A stretch of DNA of 64,000 nucleotides from Microterricola gilva (GCF_004217495.1 NZ_SHLC01000001.1:2728001-2792000), one strand, 5' to 3'. Counted from the first letter of the stretch, positions 41,039 to 49,993 are shown. The notes: a model not told the origin generated them from the sequence alone. A program made the numbers and translations.

Positions 41039-41838
41039 GCGGCCCTGGCGCCGAGCCGACGCTGCGCGAGGTACTCGCCGGCGCCGACCGCGCCCAGATC
41101 GGCGTGTGGGTCTGCTCAGGCAGCCCGGTCGTGGCCGAGATCTGCGCCGGAAGCGGAGTCGACTGGCTGCTCATCGATGCCGAGCACGCGCCGAACGGGC
41201 TGGAGTCGATCCTCGCCCAGCTGCAGGCCGTCGCCGCATACCCGGCGACCCCGCTTGTGCGGGCCCCGGTCGGCGACACCGTCATCATCAAGCAGCTGCT
41301 CGACCTCGGAGCGAAGAACCTGCTGATCCCGATGGTCGACAGCGCGGAGCAGGCGGCAGGTCTCGTGGCCGCGACGCGCTACCCTCCTGCCGGTGTGCGC
41401 GGGGTCGGCTCCGCGTTGGCCCGCGCCTCGCGGTGGAACCGCATCGACGGGTATCTCGGCGGTGCGGCAGACCTCGTGTCGCTGTTCGTGCAGATCGAGA
41501 CGGTGACCGCCGTCGCCAACGTGGCCGCGATCACGGCGGTCGACGGGGTCGACGGCCTCTTCATCGGGCCGTCCGACCTCGCCGCGTCGATGGGGCACCT
41601 CGGTCAACAGGATCACCCGGACGTCGTCGCGGCCGTCGAACACTGCATCCGCGTGGTGAAGGAGGCCGGCAAGCCCGTCGGCGTCAACGCCTTCGCGCCG
41701 GCCACGGCCGATCGCTACCTGGCAGCCGGCGCCGATTTCGTCTCGGTCGGAGCCGACGTCGCCCTCCTGGCCAGGGCGTCGGAGGGGCTGGCCGCGCGCT
41801 ACATCGCGCCGAGTGAGGACGAACGCTCCAGCTACTGA
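41023..41838 (+). CDS. hpaI: 4-hydroxy-2-oxoheptanedioate aldolase
   Basis: A 271-residue class II pyruvate aldolase of the HpcH/HpaI family. The active-site His is in LLIDAEHAPNG, Arg in LVRAPVGD, metal Glu in FVQIETVTAV and Asp in GPSDLAASMG. It splits 4-hydroxy-2-oxoheptanedioate into pyruvate and succinic semialdehyde. The GTG at 41023, with GGGGG upstream, lies within the last codons of hpaH (16-base overlap), so it is translated together with it. A strong hairpin follows. Confidence 0.93.
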   Translation: MSIRIGGPGAEPTLREVLAGADRAQIGVWVCSGSPVVAEICAGSGVDWLLIDAEHAPNGLESILAQLQAVAAYPATPLVRAPVGDTVIIKQLLDLGAKNLLIPMVDSAEQAAGLVAATRYPPAGVRGVGSALARASRWNRIDGYLGGAADLVSLFVQIETVTAVANVAAITAVDGVDGLFIGPSDLAASMGHLGQQDHPDVVAAVEHCIRVVKEAGKPVGVNAFAPATADRYLAAGADFVSVGADVALLARASEGLAARYIAPSEDERSSY

Positions 41839-41854
41839 ACCGATCACGCCACAC

Positions 41855-41915
41855 AACGCAGGAGGAGAGCCTCGCCGGCGCTGCATGCAGCCCGGCTCGG
41901 CTCTCCTCCTGCGTT
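41855..41915 (+). terminator. Strong hairpin after hpaI
   Basis: AACGCAGGAGGAGAGC (41855-41870) pairs perfectly over 16 bases with GCTCTCCTCCTGCGTT (41900-41915), followed by TCTGT. The 29-base loop contains a further palindrome, CTGCATGCAG. It separates hpaHI from the ThDP enzyme gene. Confidence 0.78.
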
Positions 41916-42067
41916 TCTGTCGTCCGCTCGCTGTTCTATACTGATCGCGTCAGACGGCTTGGCCGTTGCGTTCTCAAAAGGGACGCTGAGCGATGGTGTG
42001 CACCGCAGCACAGTCCTCGTGAGACATATACGGACGTAGAACCCCGCGATATGACTCAAGGAACACC

Positions 42068-43840
42068 ATGAACTCCGTTTCGACGAACACTGTGACGACC
42101 ACCGGCGCGACCGCGCCCCACTTCTCGGCCTCCGCCTCGAGCAGCTCGCCGTCCGGCAGCCGCGGCGCGACATCCGCTGCCCTCCCCGCCGCACCGACGG
42201 TGTCGGCCAGGGTCGCCGAGGCCCTCGCCGGCCACATCAGCGACGTCTTCGGCCTGATGGGCAACGGCAACGCCTACTTCATCGATGCCCTCAGCGCGAC
42301 GAGCGCCGCGTTCACCGCCGTGCGACACGAGACCGCGGCCGTCGCCGCCGCCGACGCCTACTATCGCGCCGGTGGACGCATCGCAGCCGGCACCGTCACC
42401 TACGGTGCCGGATTCACCAACACGGCCACGGCCCTGGCCGAGGCCGCTCAGGCACGCATCCCGCTCGTTCTCGTCGTCGGCGACGCCCCGACGACGGGCA
42501 TGCGCCCCTGGGACATCGAGCAGAGCTCCTTCGCCGCGTCGCTCGGCGTGCCGACCATCGTCGTGAACGCCGAGGATGCCACGCGCCAGACCATCCACGC
42601 CATCGACCGCGCGCTGGCCCGCCGCTCCCCCGTCGTGCTCGCCATCCCCTACGACCTCGCCGCAGCCCCGAGCGCCGAGCGCACCGGCGACCCCGCACCG
42701 CTCGTTCGCCCGCCGCACCCGGTGCGTCCAGACCACGTCGACACGGATGCCGCCGCCGCCGCGATCGCCGCGGCAGAGCGCCCGCTCCTCCTCGCGGGTC
42801 AGGGTGCGTGGACCGCGGGTGCAGGCGAGGCGCTCGGCCGCCTGGCCGAGCTCAGCGGCGCCGTGACCGCGAGCACGGCTCTCGGCCGCGGCATCTTCCC
42901 GCGGCCCGAGTTCGACCTCGGCGTGACCGGCGGGTTCGGCCAGGAGGCCGCGATGCACCTCGTCGGCACCGCGGACGTCGTGCTCGTCGTCGGCGCGAGC
43001 CTCAACCAGTTCACGATGCAGTTCGGCGCGCTCATCCCGGCCGGAACCACCGTGATCCGCATCGATGACGAGGAACGCAGCCACCCGATCGTCACGCACT
43101 TCGTGCACGGCGATGCGCGGCTGGCCGTCGAGGCGATCGTCGACCGCATCGAGCGGCTACAGTCACCCCCATCGGGCTGGCGCGAGTCGGTCACCGGACT
43201 CCGCGACGGCAGCCTGCGCGCGCGGCCGGTGGGAGAGGCCGAGCTGCCGGACGGGCAGCTCGACCCCCGCCTCCTCGCGACACGACTGGCGGCGCTGCTG
43301 CCGGAGGACCGGGTCGTCGTCTCGGACGGCGGCCACTTCATCGGCTGGGCCAACATGTACTGGCCGATCGCATCCCCCAATCGCATGGTGATGGTCGGAA
43401 CGGCGTTCCAGACGATCGGACTCGGTTTCCCGAGCGCCGTCGGCGCCGCCCGCGCCCTCCCGGACTCGACCGTCGTCGTCACCACCGGAGACGGTGGCGG
43501 GCTCATGGCACTCGCGGATCTCGACTCGGTCATCCGCGCCGCGCACCGGGCGATCATCGTCGTCTGGAACGACGCGGCGTACGGCGCCGAGGTGCACGTC
43601 TACGGGCGTCTCGGCCTCGGCCAGGGCCCGATGCAGATCGAGCAGGCGGATTTCGCCGCGCTCGGTCGGGCACTCGGGGCGCGCGGCAGCGTCATCCGCA
43701 CGCTCGCCGATCTGGCCGAGTTCGAGCAGTGGCTGGCGGATGCCGGCACCGGCACCTTCGTGCTCGACTGCCGCGTCTCGCCGAGCATCGTCGCTCCGTT
43801 CCAGGACGAGATCTACGCCGTCAACGCCGGCAAGCGCTGA
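42068..43840 (+). CDS. Thiamine-diphosphate-dependent enzyme
   Basis: A 590-residue ThDP enzyme of the acetolactate synthase/decarboxylase fold. Catalytic Glu is in AVRHETAAVAAADAYY, and the cofactor motif GDGGGLMALADLD continues to VVWNDAAYG. The three domains are in the usual order: PYR, central (VLVVGASLNQF) and PP. The first 45 or so residues form a Ser/Thr/Ala-rich low-complexity tail that other members lack; an internal start is possible but none is better placed. It could be a 2-oxo acid decarboxylase (for example of an aryl-pyruvate) or a synthase. Its place between hpaI and hpaG suggests an aromatic or oxo-acid role, which the sequence does not prove. Confidence 0.9.
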   Translation: MNSVSTNTVTTTGATAPHFSASASSSSPSGSRGATSAALPAAPTVSARVAEALAGHISDVFGLMGNGNAYFIDALSATSAAFTAVRHETAAVAAADAYYRAGGRIAAGTVTYGAGFTNTATALAEAAQARIPLVLVVGDAPTTGMRPWDIEQSSFAASLGVPTIVVNAEDATRQTIHAIDRALARRSPVVLAIPYDLAAAPSAERTGDPAPLVRPPHPVRPDHVDTDAAAAAIAAAERPLLLAGQGAWTAGAGEALGRLAELSGAVTASTALGRGIFPRPEFDLGVTGGFGQEAAMHLVGTADVVLVVGASLNQFTMQFGALIPAGTTVIRIDDEERSHPIVTHFVHGDARLAVEAIVDRIERLQSPPSGWRESVTGLRDGSLRARPVGEAELPDGQLDPRLLATRLAALLPEDRVVVSDGGHFIGWANMYWPIASPNRMVMVGTAFQTIGLGFPSAVGAARALPDSTVVVTTGDGGGLMALADLDSVIRAAHRAIIVVWNDAAYGAEVHVYGRLGLGQGPMQIEQADFAALGRALGARGSVIRTLADLAEFEQWLADAGTGTFVLDCRVSPSIVAPFQDEIYAVNAGKR

Positions 43841-43850
43841 GCGGGAGCCA

Positions 43851-44696
43851 TCACCCGCCGAGCCGGATCGCGACGATTCCGCTGACCGCGACCACGGTCG
43901 CGGTCAGCCGCCACGGGCTGAACCGCTCACGGAACACGAGGTAGCCGATCACGCCGGCGGCGAGCACGCCGGTCTCACGCAGCGCCGACACCACAGCGAG
44001 CGGCGCGAGCGTCTGCGCCCACACCACGATCGTGTAGGCGACGAGTGAGAGGACGCCGCCGATGGCCCCCATCGGCGCATGCCTGCGCATGCCGCGCAGC
44101 ATCTCGGCGCGGTCCCGCGAGAGCAGGAAGCAGACGAGTGGGATGGTCACCCCCTGCAGCAGGAAGAGCCACGCCGCATAGCCGAGCGGCTCGCCGGAGA
44201 GCCGCACCCCCATGCCGTCGATCACCGAGTACGCGGTGATCGTGATGCCGACGGCGACGGCCATCCAGGTGCCGCCCCCACCCTTTCGACCCCGCGGCGA
44301 CCACGACAGCGCGAACAACGATGCGGCGACGACGGCGACACCGCCGAGCTGTGCCGGCGTCATCTGCTCGCCGAGCAGTGTTGTCGAGAACAGCGTCACA
44401 CCAAGCACGGCGATGCCGCGGGTGAGCGGATAGGTGCGGCCGAACTCCGATTTCGCGTACGCCGCCGTCAACAACACGAGGTACAGCGTCTGCACCGCGG
44501 CCGACACGAGAATGTACGGCCAGGCCGCCGCCGGAGGGAATGGCAGGAAGACACAGCCGACCGCCCCGACGACCAGGTAGACGAGGCCGATCAGCGCCGA
44601 CGAAACGAGGCGGGCGGGAATGGCCTTGGCAATGGCGTTCCAGATGCCGTGCAGCAGCGCGGCAGCGAGAACGATGAGCAGGACGGCTCCGCTCAC
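43851..44696 (-). CDS. DMT-superfamily (EamA) transporter
   Basis: A 281-residue membrane protein with about ten hydrophobic segments in two EamA-type halves (start VLLIVLAAALLHGIWNAIAKAI; second half from WMAVAVGITITAYSVIDGMG). It is convergent with the ThDP enzyme gene and divergent from the hpaG-like operon. It may import or export a pathway intermediate or the aromatic acid. The GTG at 44696 begins the first membrane segment. Confidence 0.88.
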   Translation of the reverse strand: MSGAVLLIVLAAALLHGIWNAIAKAIPARLVSSALIGLVYLVVGAVGCVFLPFPPAAAWPYILVSAAVQTLYLVLLTAAYAKSEFGRTYPLTRGIAVLGVTLFSTTLLGEQMTPAQLGGVAVVAASLFALSWSPRGRKGGGGTWMAVAVGITITAYSVIDGMGVRLSGEPLGYAAWLFLLQGVTIPLVCFLLSRDRAEMLRGMRRHAPMGAIGGVLSLVAYTIVVWAQTLAPLAVVSALRETGVLAAGVIGYLVFRERFSPWRLTATVVAVSGIVAIRLGG

Positions 44697-44867
44697 CTCG
44701 ACGGCCCGAAGCTGGATGTCATGGTCATTCGCGTCAGCCCTCTCTGAATGTTTGCGTTGCCATTACTTTATCCATGCGGTGAACATTGTGCGAACGCGAG
44801 GTGAACCCCGCGTAACATCCCGGTGCGGCGCGCGGACTTCGACGCGGGCGCTTGCATCCGCCCGCAG

Positions 44868-44879
44868 ATCGTATATCAT
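44868..44879. promoter_or_regulatory. Palindrome-like site upstream of hpaG fusion, possible GntR operator
   Basis: ATCGTATATCAT matches the palindrome upstream of hpaH (ATCGTATACGAT) at 10 of 12 positions and lies 30 bases before the start of the hpaG-like gene. The gntR gene is the second in this operon, so autoregulation is plausible. Confidence 0.45.
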
Positions 44880-44908
44880 TTGGAATAACGCAGACGACGA
44901 GGATGTCC

Positions 44909-46456
44909 ATGAACGCAGATCTCAGCAGCCGGCCGGCAGAGGCCACGCCCGACACCCCTCCTGGCACGCCAGGCAAGATCATCGCCGTGCACCTGAACTA
45001 CCCGTCCAGGGCGGCGCAGCGCGGCCGGGTCCCGGCCAAGCCCTCCTACTTCCTCAAGCCGGCCAGCTCGCTCGCCGTCTCGGGCGGCATCCTCGAGCGC
45101 CCCGCCGGCGCCGAACTCCTCGCCTTCGAAGGCGAGATCGCCATCATCATCGGCCGGCGCACCCGTCGCGTCTCCCCCGCAGAGGGCTGGGCGGCCATTT
45201 CCGGCGTCACCGCCGCCAACGACTTCGGCATCTACGACCTCCGCACCGCCGACAAGGGCTCGAACCTCCGCTCCAAGGGCGGCGACGGCTTCACCCCCCT
45301 CGGCCCGCGCGTCATCCCGGCGGCCGCCGTCGACCCCGCCGGGCTGCGGGTGCGCACCTGGGTCAACGGCGCTCTCGTGCAGGACGACACGACCGCCGAG
45401 CTGCTGTTCCCCTTCGGCCAGCTCGTCGCCGACCTCTCCCAGCTGCTCACCCTCGAGCCGGGCGACGTCATCCTCACCGGGACACCGGCCGGCTCCTCCG
45501 TCGTACTGCCAGGAGACGTCGTCGAGGTCGAGGTTGATGCCCCGGATGCCGCTGGCGCCCCGAGCACCGGCCGACTCGTCACGACGATCACCGAAGGCCG
45601 GGCGGCCTTCGGCGACTTCGGCAGCGGGCCAGCCGTCGACGACCTGCAGCGAATCGAGGCCTGGGGCAGCGAGGAGGAGCACGCGGCCGCCGTCGCGGCC
45701 GGCCGGGCCAGCGCGCTGGAGGGCACGGCAGCGGGCAGTGCGCAGCCTGCATCCGCGTTCGAGCTCACCGCCGAACTCAGCGAGCAGATCAACGCCGTCG
45801 CCGTCGCCACCCTCTCCGTCGCACTGCGCAAGCGCGGCTACCACGACATCTTCATCGAGGGCGTCTCGTCCAACCACCCGGGCGCACGACTGCTCGGGCG
45901 GGCCAAGACGTTGCGCTTCATCCCCTTCCGCCCCGATCTCTTCGCCAGTCACGGCGGCGGGTTCAACGCCCAGAAGCGCGCATTCGACACCGTCGAGGCC
46001 GGCGAGGTGCTCGTCATCGAGGCCCGCGGCGAGCGCGGAACCGGAACCGTCGGCGATGTCCTGGCCCTCCGCGCCCAGGTGCGCGGTGCGGCCGGCATCG
46101 TCACCGATGGCGGGGTGCGCGATTTCGACGTCGTCGCCGGCTTCGACATCCCCGTCTTCTCGCAGGGCGCACACCCGAGCGTGCTCGGTCGCCGGCACGT
46201 GCCGTGGGAGGTCGACGTGACGATCGCCTGCGGCGGCGCAGCGGTGCAGCCGGGCGATGTGATCGTCGGCGACGGCGACGGCGTCATCGTGATCCCGCCG
46301 CAGCTCGTGCACGAGGTCGTCGCCGAGGCCCTCGAGCAGGAACGCCAGGACGCCTACGTGGCCGAGCAGGTCGCGAACGGTGCAGCCGTCGACGGGCTGT
46401 TCCCCATGAACGCCGCCTGGAAGGCGCGCTACGACGAGTGGGAGGGCCCCCGATGA
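44909..46456 (+). CDS. HpaG-like FAH domain fused to RraA-like domain
   Basis: A 515-residue fusion. Residues about 18-225 are a fumarylacetoacetase-family domain with metal ligands in LLAFEGEIAIIIGR and AANDFGIYDLR, KGGDGFTPLG and the ILTGTPAGS motif. It corresponds to the HpaG isomerase/decarboxylase. After a linker, residues about 265-505 are an RraA-like domain with the catalytic pair in TDGGVRDFDVV and the closing GDVIVGDGDGVIVIP. RraA relatives include pyruvate aldolases and oxaloacetate decarboxylases. E. coli HpaG is two fused FAH halves; here RraA takes the place of one of them. I chose ATG 44909 (GACGAGG 6 bases before). The stop overlaps the gntR start (ATGA). Confidence 0.88.
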   Translation: MNADLSSRPAEATPDTPPGTPGKIIAVHLNYPSRAAQRGRVPAKPSYFLKPASSLAVSGGILERPAGAELLAFEGEIAIIIGRRTRRVSPAEGWAAISGVTAANDFGIYDLRTADKGSNLRSKGGDGFTPLGPRVIPAAAVDPAGLRVRTWVNGALVQDDTTAELLFPFGQLVADLSQLLTLEPGDVILTGTPAGSSVVLPGDVVEVEVDAPDAAGAPSTGRLVTTITEGRAAFGDFGSGPAVDDLQRIEAWGSEEEHAAAVAAGRASALEGTAAGSAQPASAFELTAELSEQINAVAVATLSVALRKRGYHDIFIEGVSSNHPGARLLGRAKTLRFIPFRPDLFASHGGGFNAQKRAFDTVEAGEVLVIEARGERGTGTVGDVLALRAQVRGAAGIVTDGGVRDFDVVAGFDIPVFSQGAHPSVLGRRHVPWEVDVTIACGGAAVQPGDVIVGDGDGVIVIPPQLVHEVVAEALEQERQDAYVAEQVANGAAVDGLFPMNAAWKARYDEWEGPR

Positions 46457-47178
46457 ACGCGGTCGCGACCGAACCGAGTGCAGACCTGACACTGAGCAAG
46501 GCGCAGCGCTCCTACCGCTACATCAGCGAGCGCATCAACGATGGCCGCTACGTTCCCGGCTTCCGTCTCGTGCTCGGCCAGATCGCCAAGGAGCTCGACG
46601 TCAGCGTCGTACCGGTGCGCGAGGCGATCCGCCTGCTCGAGGCCGAGGGCCTCGTCACCTTCGAACGGAACGTCGGCGCCCAGGTCGCCATGATCAAGGA
46701 GACCGAGTACCTGCACACCATGCAGACGCTCAGCATCGTCGAGGGCGCGGCAACCGCCCTCTCCGCCCCGTTCATCACGCCGGAGCACATCGCACGGGCA
46801 CGCGCCATCAACGAGCGCATGATCGCCTGCCTCGACGACTTCGACCCGCACAGCTTCACCGCGCTCAACCTCGAGTTCCACTCGGTGTTGTTCGAGGAGT
46901 GCCCCAACCCGCACATCCTCGAGCTGGTTCACCGCGGCTGGAACCGGATGAACGTGCTCCGCGATTCCAGCTTCAGCTTCGTTCCCGGCCGCGCCCGCGC
47001 ATCGGTCGAGGAGCACGAGGAGATCCTCAGACTTCTCGAGACGGATGCCGCCCCGCTCGAGATCGAGCTCACCGCCAGGGCCCACCGCACGGCCACCCTC
47101 GACGCGATGCTCGCCTACCAGGCAGAACACAAACGCCCAGACCCACGCCAGACCACGGCCTCAGCAACGGAGATTTGA
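46453..47178 (+). CDS. GntR family regulator, FCD type
   Basis: A 241-residue regulator. The winged helix is in residues about 18-80 (ISERINDGRYVPGFRLVLGQ, VPVREAIRLLEAEGLV). The C-terminal helical FCD effector domain carries likely metal His residues (NLEFHSVLFEECPN, EEHEEILRL). The ATG overlaps the stop of the FAH-RraA gene. It lies inside the homoprotocatechuate operon and is the best candidate to sense a pathway intermediate. The palindromes at 40192 and 44868 are candidate binding sites. Confidence 0.92.
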   Translation: MNAVATEPSADLTLSKAQRSYRYISERINDGRYVPGFRLVLGQIAKELDVSVVPVREAIRLLEAEGLVTFERNVGAQVAMIKETEYLHTMQTLSIVEGAATALSAPFITPEHIARARAINERMIACLDDFDPHSFTALNLEFHSVLFEECPNPHILELVHRGWNRMNVLRDSSFSFVPGRARASVEEHEEILRLLETDAAPLEIELTARAHRTATLDAMLAYQAEHKRPDPRQTTASATEI

Positions 47179-47184
47179 GAAACC

Positions 47185-48684
47185 ATGAGTCACTACATCC
47201 CGGAGAACCTGCCCGGTTCGATCCAGCACTTCATCGACGGACAGTTCGTCGACTCGATCGGAGGCGAGACGTTCGACGTGCTCGACCCCGTGTCGAATGA
47301 GAGCTATGTGAAGGCCGCCGCCGGCCAGAAGGCCGACATCGACCTGGCCGTCGCCGCCGCCAAGCGTGCATTCGACAGCGGCCCGTGGCCCAGGATGCTG
47401 CCGCGCCAGCGCTCGCGCATCCTGCACACGATCGCCGACCTGATCGAGGCCCGCGACCAGCGCCTGGCCGAGCTGGAGACGTTCGACACGGGTCTGCCGA
47501 TCACGCAGGCGCTCGGTCAGGCGCAGCGCGCCGCCGAGAACTTCCGCTTCTTCGCCGACCTCATCGTGGCTCAGAGCGACGACACCTACAAGGTGCCCGG
47601 CCGGCAGGTGAACTACGTCAACCGCAAGCCGATCGGCGTCGCCGGCCTGATCACCCCGTGGAACACGCCGTTCATGCTCGAGTCGTGGAAGCTCGCCCCC
47701 GCACTGGCCACCGGCAACACGGTCGTGCTGAAGCCGGCCGAGTTCACCCCGCTCTCCGCCAGCCTCTGGGCAGAGATCTTCCGTGAGGCCGGCGTGCCGG
47801 ACGGCGTGTTCAACCTCGTCAACGGGCTCGGCGAGGAGGCGGGCGACGCGCTCGTCAAGCACCCGGACGTCCCGCTGATCTCCTTCACCGGCGAGAGCCG
47901 CACCGGCCAGATCATCTTCGGCAACGCCGCACCGTTCCTCAAGGGACTCTCGATGGAGCTCGGCGGCAAGTCGCCGGCCGTCGTCTTCGCGGACGCCGAC
48001 ATCGAGGCCGCCCTCGACGCGACCGTGTTCGGCGTGTTCTCGCTGAACGGCGAGCGTTGCACCGCCGGCAGCCGTGTGCTCGTCGAGCGCTCGATCTATG
48101 ACGACTTCGTCGCCCGCTACGCGGCCCGCGCCACGGCCATCGTCGTCGGCGACCCGCACGACCCGAAGACCGAGGTCGGCGCGCTCGTGCACCCTGAGCA
48201 CTACGAGAAGGTCATGAGCTACGTCGAGATCGGCAAGACCGAGGCTCGCCTCGTGGCCGGCGGCGGACGCCCGGACGGGCTGCCCACCGGCAACTACGTC
48301 GCGCCGACCGTCTTCGCCGACGTCTCACCGGACGCCCGCATCTTCCAGGAGGAGATCTTCGGCCCCGTCGTCGCCATCACCCCATTCGACAGCGACGAGG
48401 AGGCCCTCGAGCTCGCCAACAACACCCGCTACGGCCTGGCCGCGTACATCTGGACGAACAACCTGAAGCGCGCCCACAACTTCTCCCAGCAGGTCGAGGC
48501 GGGCATGGTGTGGCTGAACTCGAACAACGTCCGCGACCTCCGCACCCCGTTCGGCGGTGTCAAGGCATCCGGCCTCGGTCACGAGGGCGGCTACCGCTCG
48601 ATCGACTTCTACACCGACCAGCAGGCCGTGCACATCACGCTCAACGAGGCGCACTCGCCGCGCTTCGGCACCGGCGGGCAGTAG
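47185..48684 (+). CDS. hpaE: 5-carboxymethyl-2-hydroxymuconate semialdehyde dehydrogenase
   Basis: A 499-residue aldehyde dehydrogenase with catalytic Cys292 (NGERCTAGSR), Glu258 (SMELGGKSPAV), Asn in LITPWNTPFM and FGGVKASGLGHEGG near the end. It closely follows the HpaE pattern. It oxidises the ring-cleavage semialdehyde to the diacid. It sits between gntR and hpaD in the operon, which supports the assignment over a general aldehyde dehydrogenase. Confidence 0.93.
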   Translation: MSHYIPENLPGSIQHFIDGQFVDSIGGETFDVLDPVSNESYVKAAAGQKADIDLAVAAAKRAFDSGPWPRMLPRQRSRILHTIADLIEARDQRLAELETFDTGLPITQALGQAQRAAENFRFFADLIVAQSDDTYKVPGRQVNYVNRKPIGVAGLITPWNTPFMLESWKLAPALATGNTVVLKPAEFTPLSASLWAEIFREAGVPDGVFNLVNGLGEEAGDALVKHPDVPLISFTGESRTGQIIFGNAAPFLKGLSMELGGKSPAVVFADADIEAALDATVFGVFSLNGERCTAGSRVLVERSIYDDFVARYAARATAIVVGDPHDPKTEVGALVHPEHYEKVMSYVEIGKTEARLVAGGGRPDGLPTGNYVAPTVFADVSPDARIFQEEIFGPVVAITPFDSDEEALELANNTRYGLAAYIWTNNLKRAHNFSQQVEAGMVWLNSNNVRDLRTPFGGVKASGLGHEGGYRSIDFYTDQQAVHITLNEAHSPRFGTGGQ

Positions 48685-48755
48685 CCGGCGCCGGCATCCG
48701 TCCACCCAGAACTTCGACTCGCAGTTTTTCAGCTCAAGGAAGAGAAAGCACCACC

Positions 48756-49865
48756 ATGACCGAACCCGTCATCACCGATTCCAGCCCCATCCCCGCACCG
48801 GCGAACCGGGTGCCGACGCCCACCGCCCCGGCCCCCGACATCCTGCGCTGCGCCTACATGGAGATCGTCGTCACCGATCTCGCCGCCTCGCGTGAGTTCT
48901 ACGTCGACGTGCTCGGCCTCGTCGTCACCGAGGAGGACGAGACCACGATCTACCTGCGCAGCTTCGAGGAGTTCATCCACCACAACCTCGTGCTGCGCCA
49001 GGGCCCCGTCGCGGCCGTCGCCGCCTTCAGCTACCGGGTGCGCACGCCGGAAGACCTCGACAAGGCCGTCGCCTTCTACACCGAGCTCGGATGCCGCGTC
49101 GAGCGCAACGCCGCCGGCTACACCAAGGGCATCGGCGACTCCGTGCGCGTCGAAGACCCGCTCGGCTTTCCATACGAGTTCTTCCACGACGTCGACCACG
49201 TCGAGCGTCTCGCCTGGGCGTACCACCTGCAGACGCCCGGCTGCCTCGTGCGCCTCGACCACTTCAACCAGGTCACGCCCGACGTCCCCCGCGCGGTCGC
49301 ATACATGGAGGACCTCGGCTTCCGCGTCACGGAGGACATCCAGGACGAGGCGGGAACCACCTACGCCGCGTGGATGCGGCGCAAGCCCACCGTGCACGAC
49401 ACGGCCATGACCGGCGGTGACGGCCCGCGCATGCACCACGTCGCATTCGCCACGCACGAGAAGCACAACATCATCGCGATCTGCGACAAGCTGGGCGCGC
49501 TGCGCAAGTCCGACACGATCGAGCGCGGCCCCGGCCGCCACGGCGTCTCGAACGCGTTCTACCTGTACCTGCGCGACCCGGACGGCCACCGCGTCGAGAT
49601 CTACACGCAGGACTACTACACGGGCGACCCTGACAACCCCGTCGTCACCTGGGACGTGCACGACAACCAGCGCCGCGACTGGTGGGGCAACCCGGTCGTG
49701 CCCAGCTGGTACACCGACGCATCGCTCGTGCTCGACCTCGACGGGCAGCCGCAGCCGCTCGTGGCACGCACCGACGACTCCGAGATGGAGGTGACCGTCG
49801 GCGCCGACGGCTTCTCATACACGCGCAAGGAAGACGGCGACTTCAAGCTCGGCCACACGCTGTAG
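48756..49865 (+). CDS. hpaD: Homoprotocatechuate (3,4-dihydroxyphenylacetate) 2,3-dioxygenase
   Basis: A 369-residue extradiol dioxygenase of the two-domain vicinal-oxygen-chelate type, as in Brevibacterium fuscum and Arthrobacter. Metal ligands are His169 (RLDHFNQ), His228 (RMHHVAF) and Glu281 (RVEIYTQD). Their spacing (59 and 53) equals that of the Brevibacterium enzyme (155, 214, 267) as I know it, and the acid-base His (200 there) falls on His214 (TVHDTAM). It cleaves the ring next to the diol. The ATG at 48756 has AAGGAAGAG upstream. Last gene of the operon, followed by two hairpins. Confidence 0.95.
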   Translation: MTEPVITDSSPIPAPANRVPTPTAPAPDILRCAYMEIVVTDLAASREFYVDVLGLVVTEEDETTIYLRSFEEFIHHNLVLRQGPVAAVAAFSYRVRTPEDLDKAVAFYTELGCRVERNAAGYTKGIGDSVRVEDPLGFPYEFFHDVDHVERLAWAYHLQTPGCLVRLDHFNQVTPDVPRAVAYMEDLGFRVTEDIQDEAGTTYAAWMRRKPTVHDTAMTGGDGPRMHHVAFATHEKHNIIAICDKLGALRKSDTIERGPGRHGVSNAFYLYLRDPDGHRVEIYTQDYYTGDPDNPVVTWDVHDNQRRDWWGNPVVPSWYTDASLVLDLDGQPQPLVARTDDSEMEVTVGADGFSYTRKEDGDFKLGHTL

Positions 49866-49873
49866 CCGCCACC

Positions 49874-49956
49874 GCCCGCACGGTCCGACGATTCGAACCG
49901 TGCGGGCCCGCGAAAAGCGCAGGGGCCCGGGATATTTCCCGGGCCCCTGCGCTTTT
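49874..49956 (+). terminator. Tandem hairpins ending the hpa operon
   Basis: First GCCCGCACGGT (49874-49884) with ACCGTGCGGGC (49897-49907). Then a perfect 20-base stem, AAAAGCGCAGGGGCCCGGGA (49913-49932) with its complement at 49937-49956, four-base loop and A-run/T-run flanks. The second is a classic intrinsic terminator and would act in both directions, also ending the convergent pncA gene. It marks the border to the core genes. Confidence 0.92.
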
Positions 49957-49993
49957 CCCGGGCCGCGCGGAGTGCGCTTCGCCGGGCCGCGAC

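Noticed and set aside
41934-41946. TTCTATACTGAT as a GntR palindrome
   Set aside because: It is better explained as a -10 element (TATACT) than as a palindromic operator; the match needs a gap.
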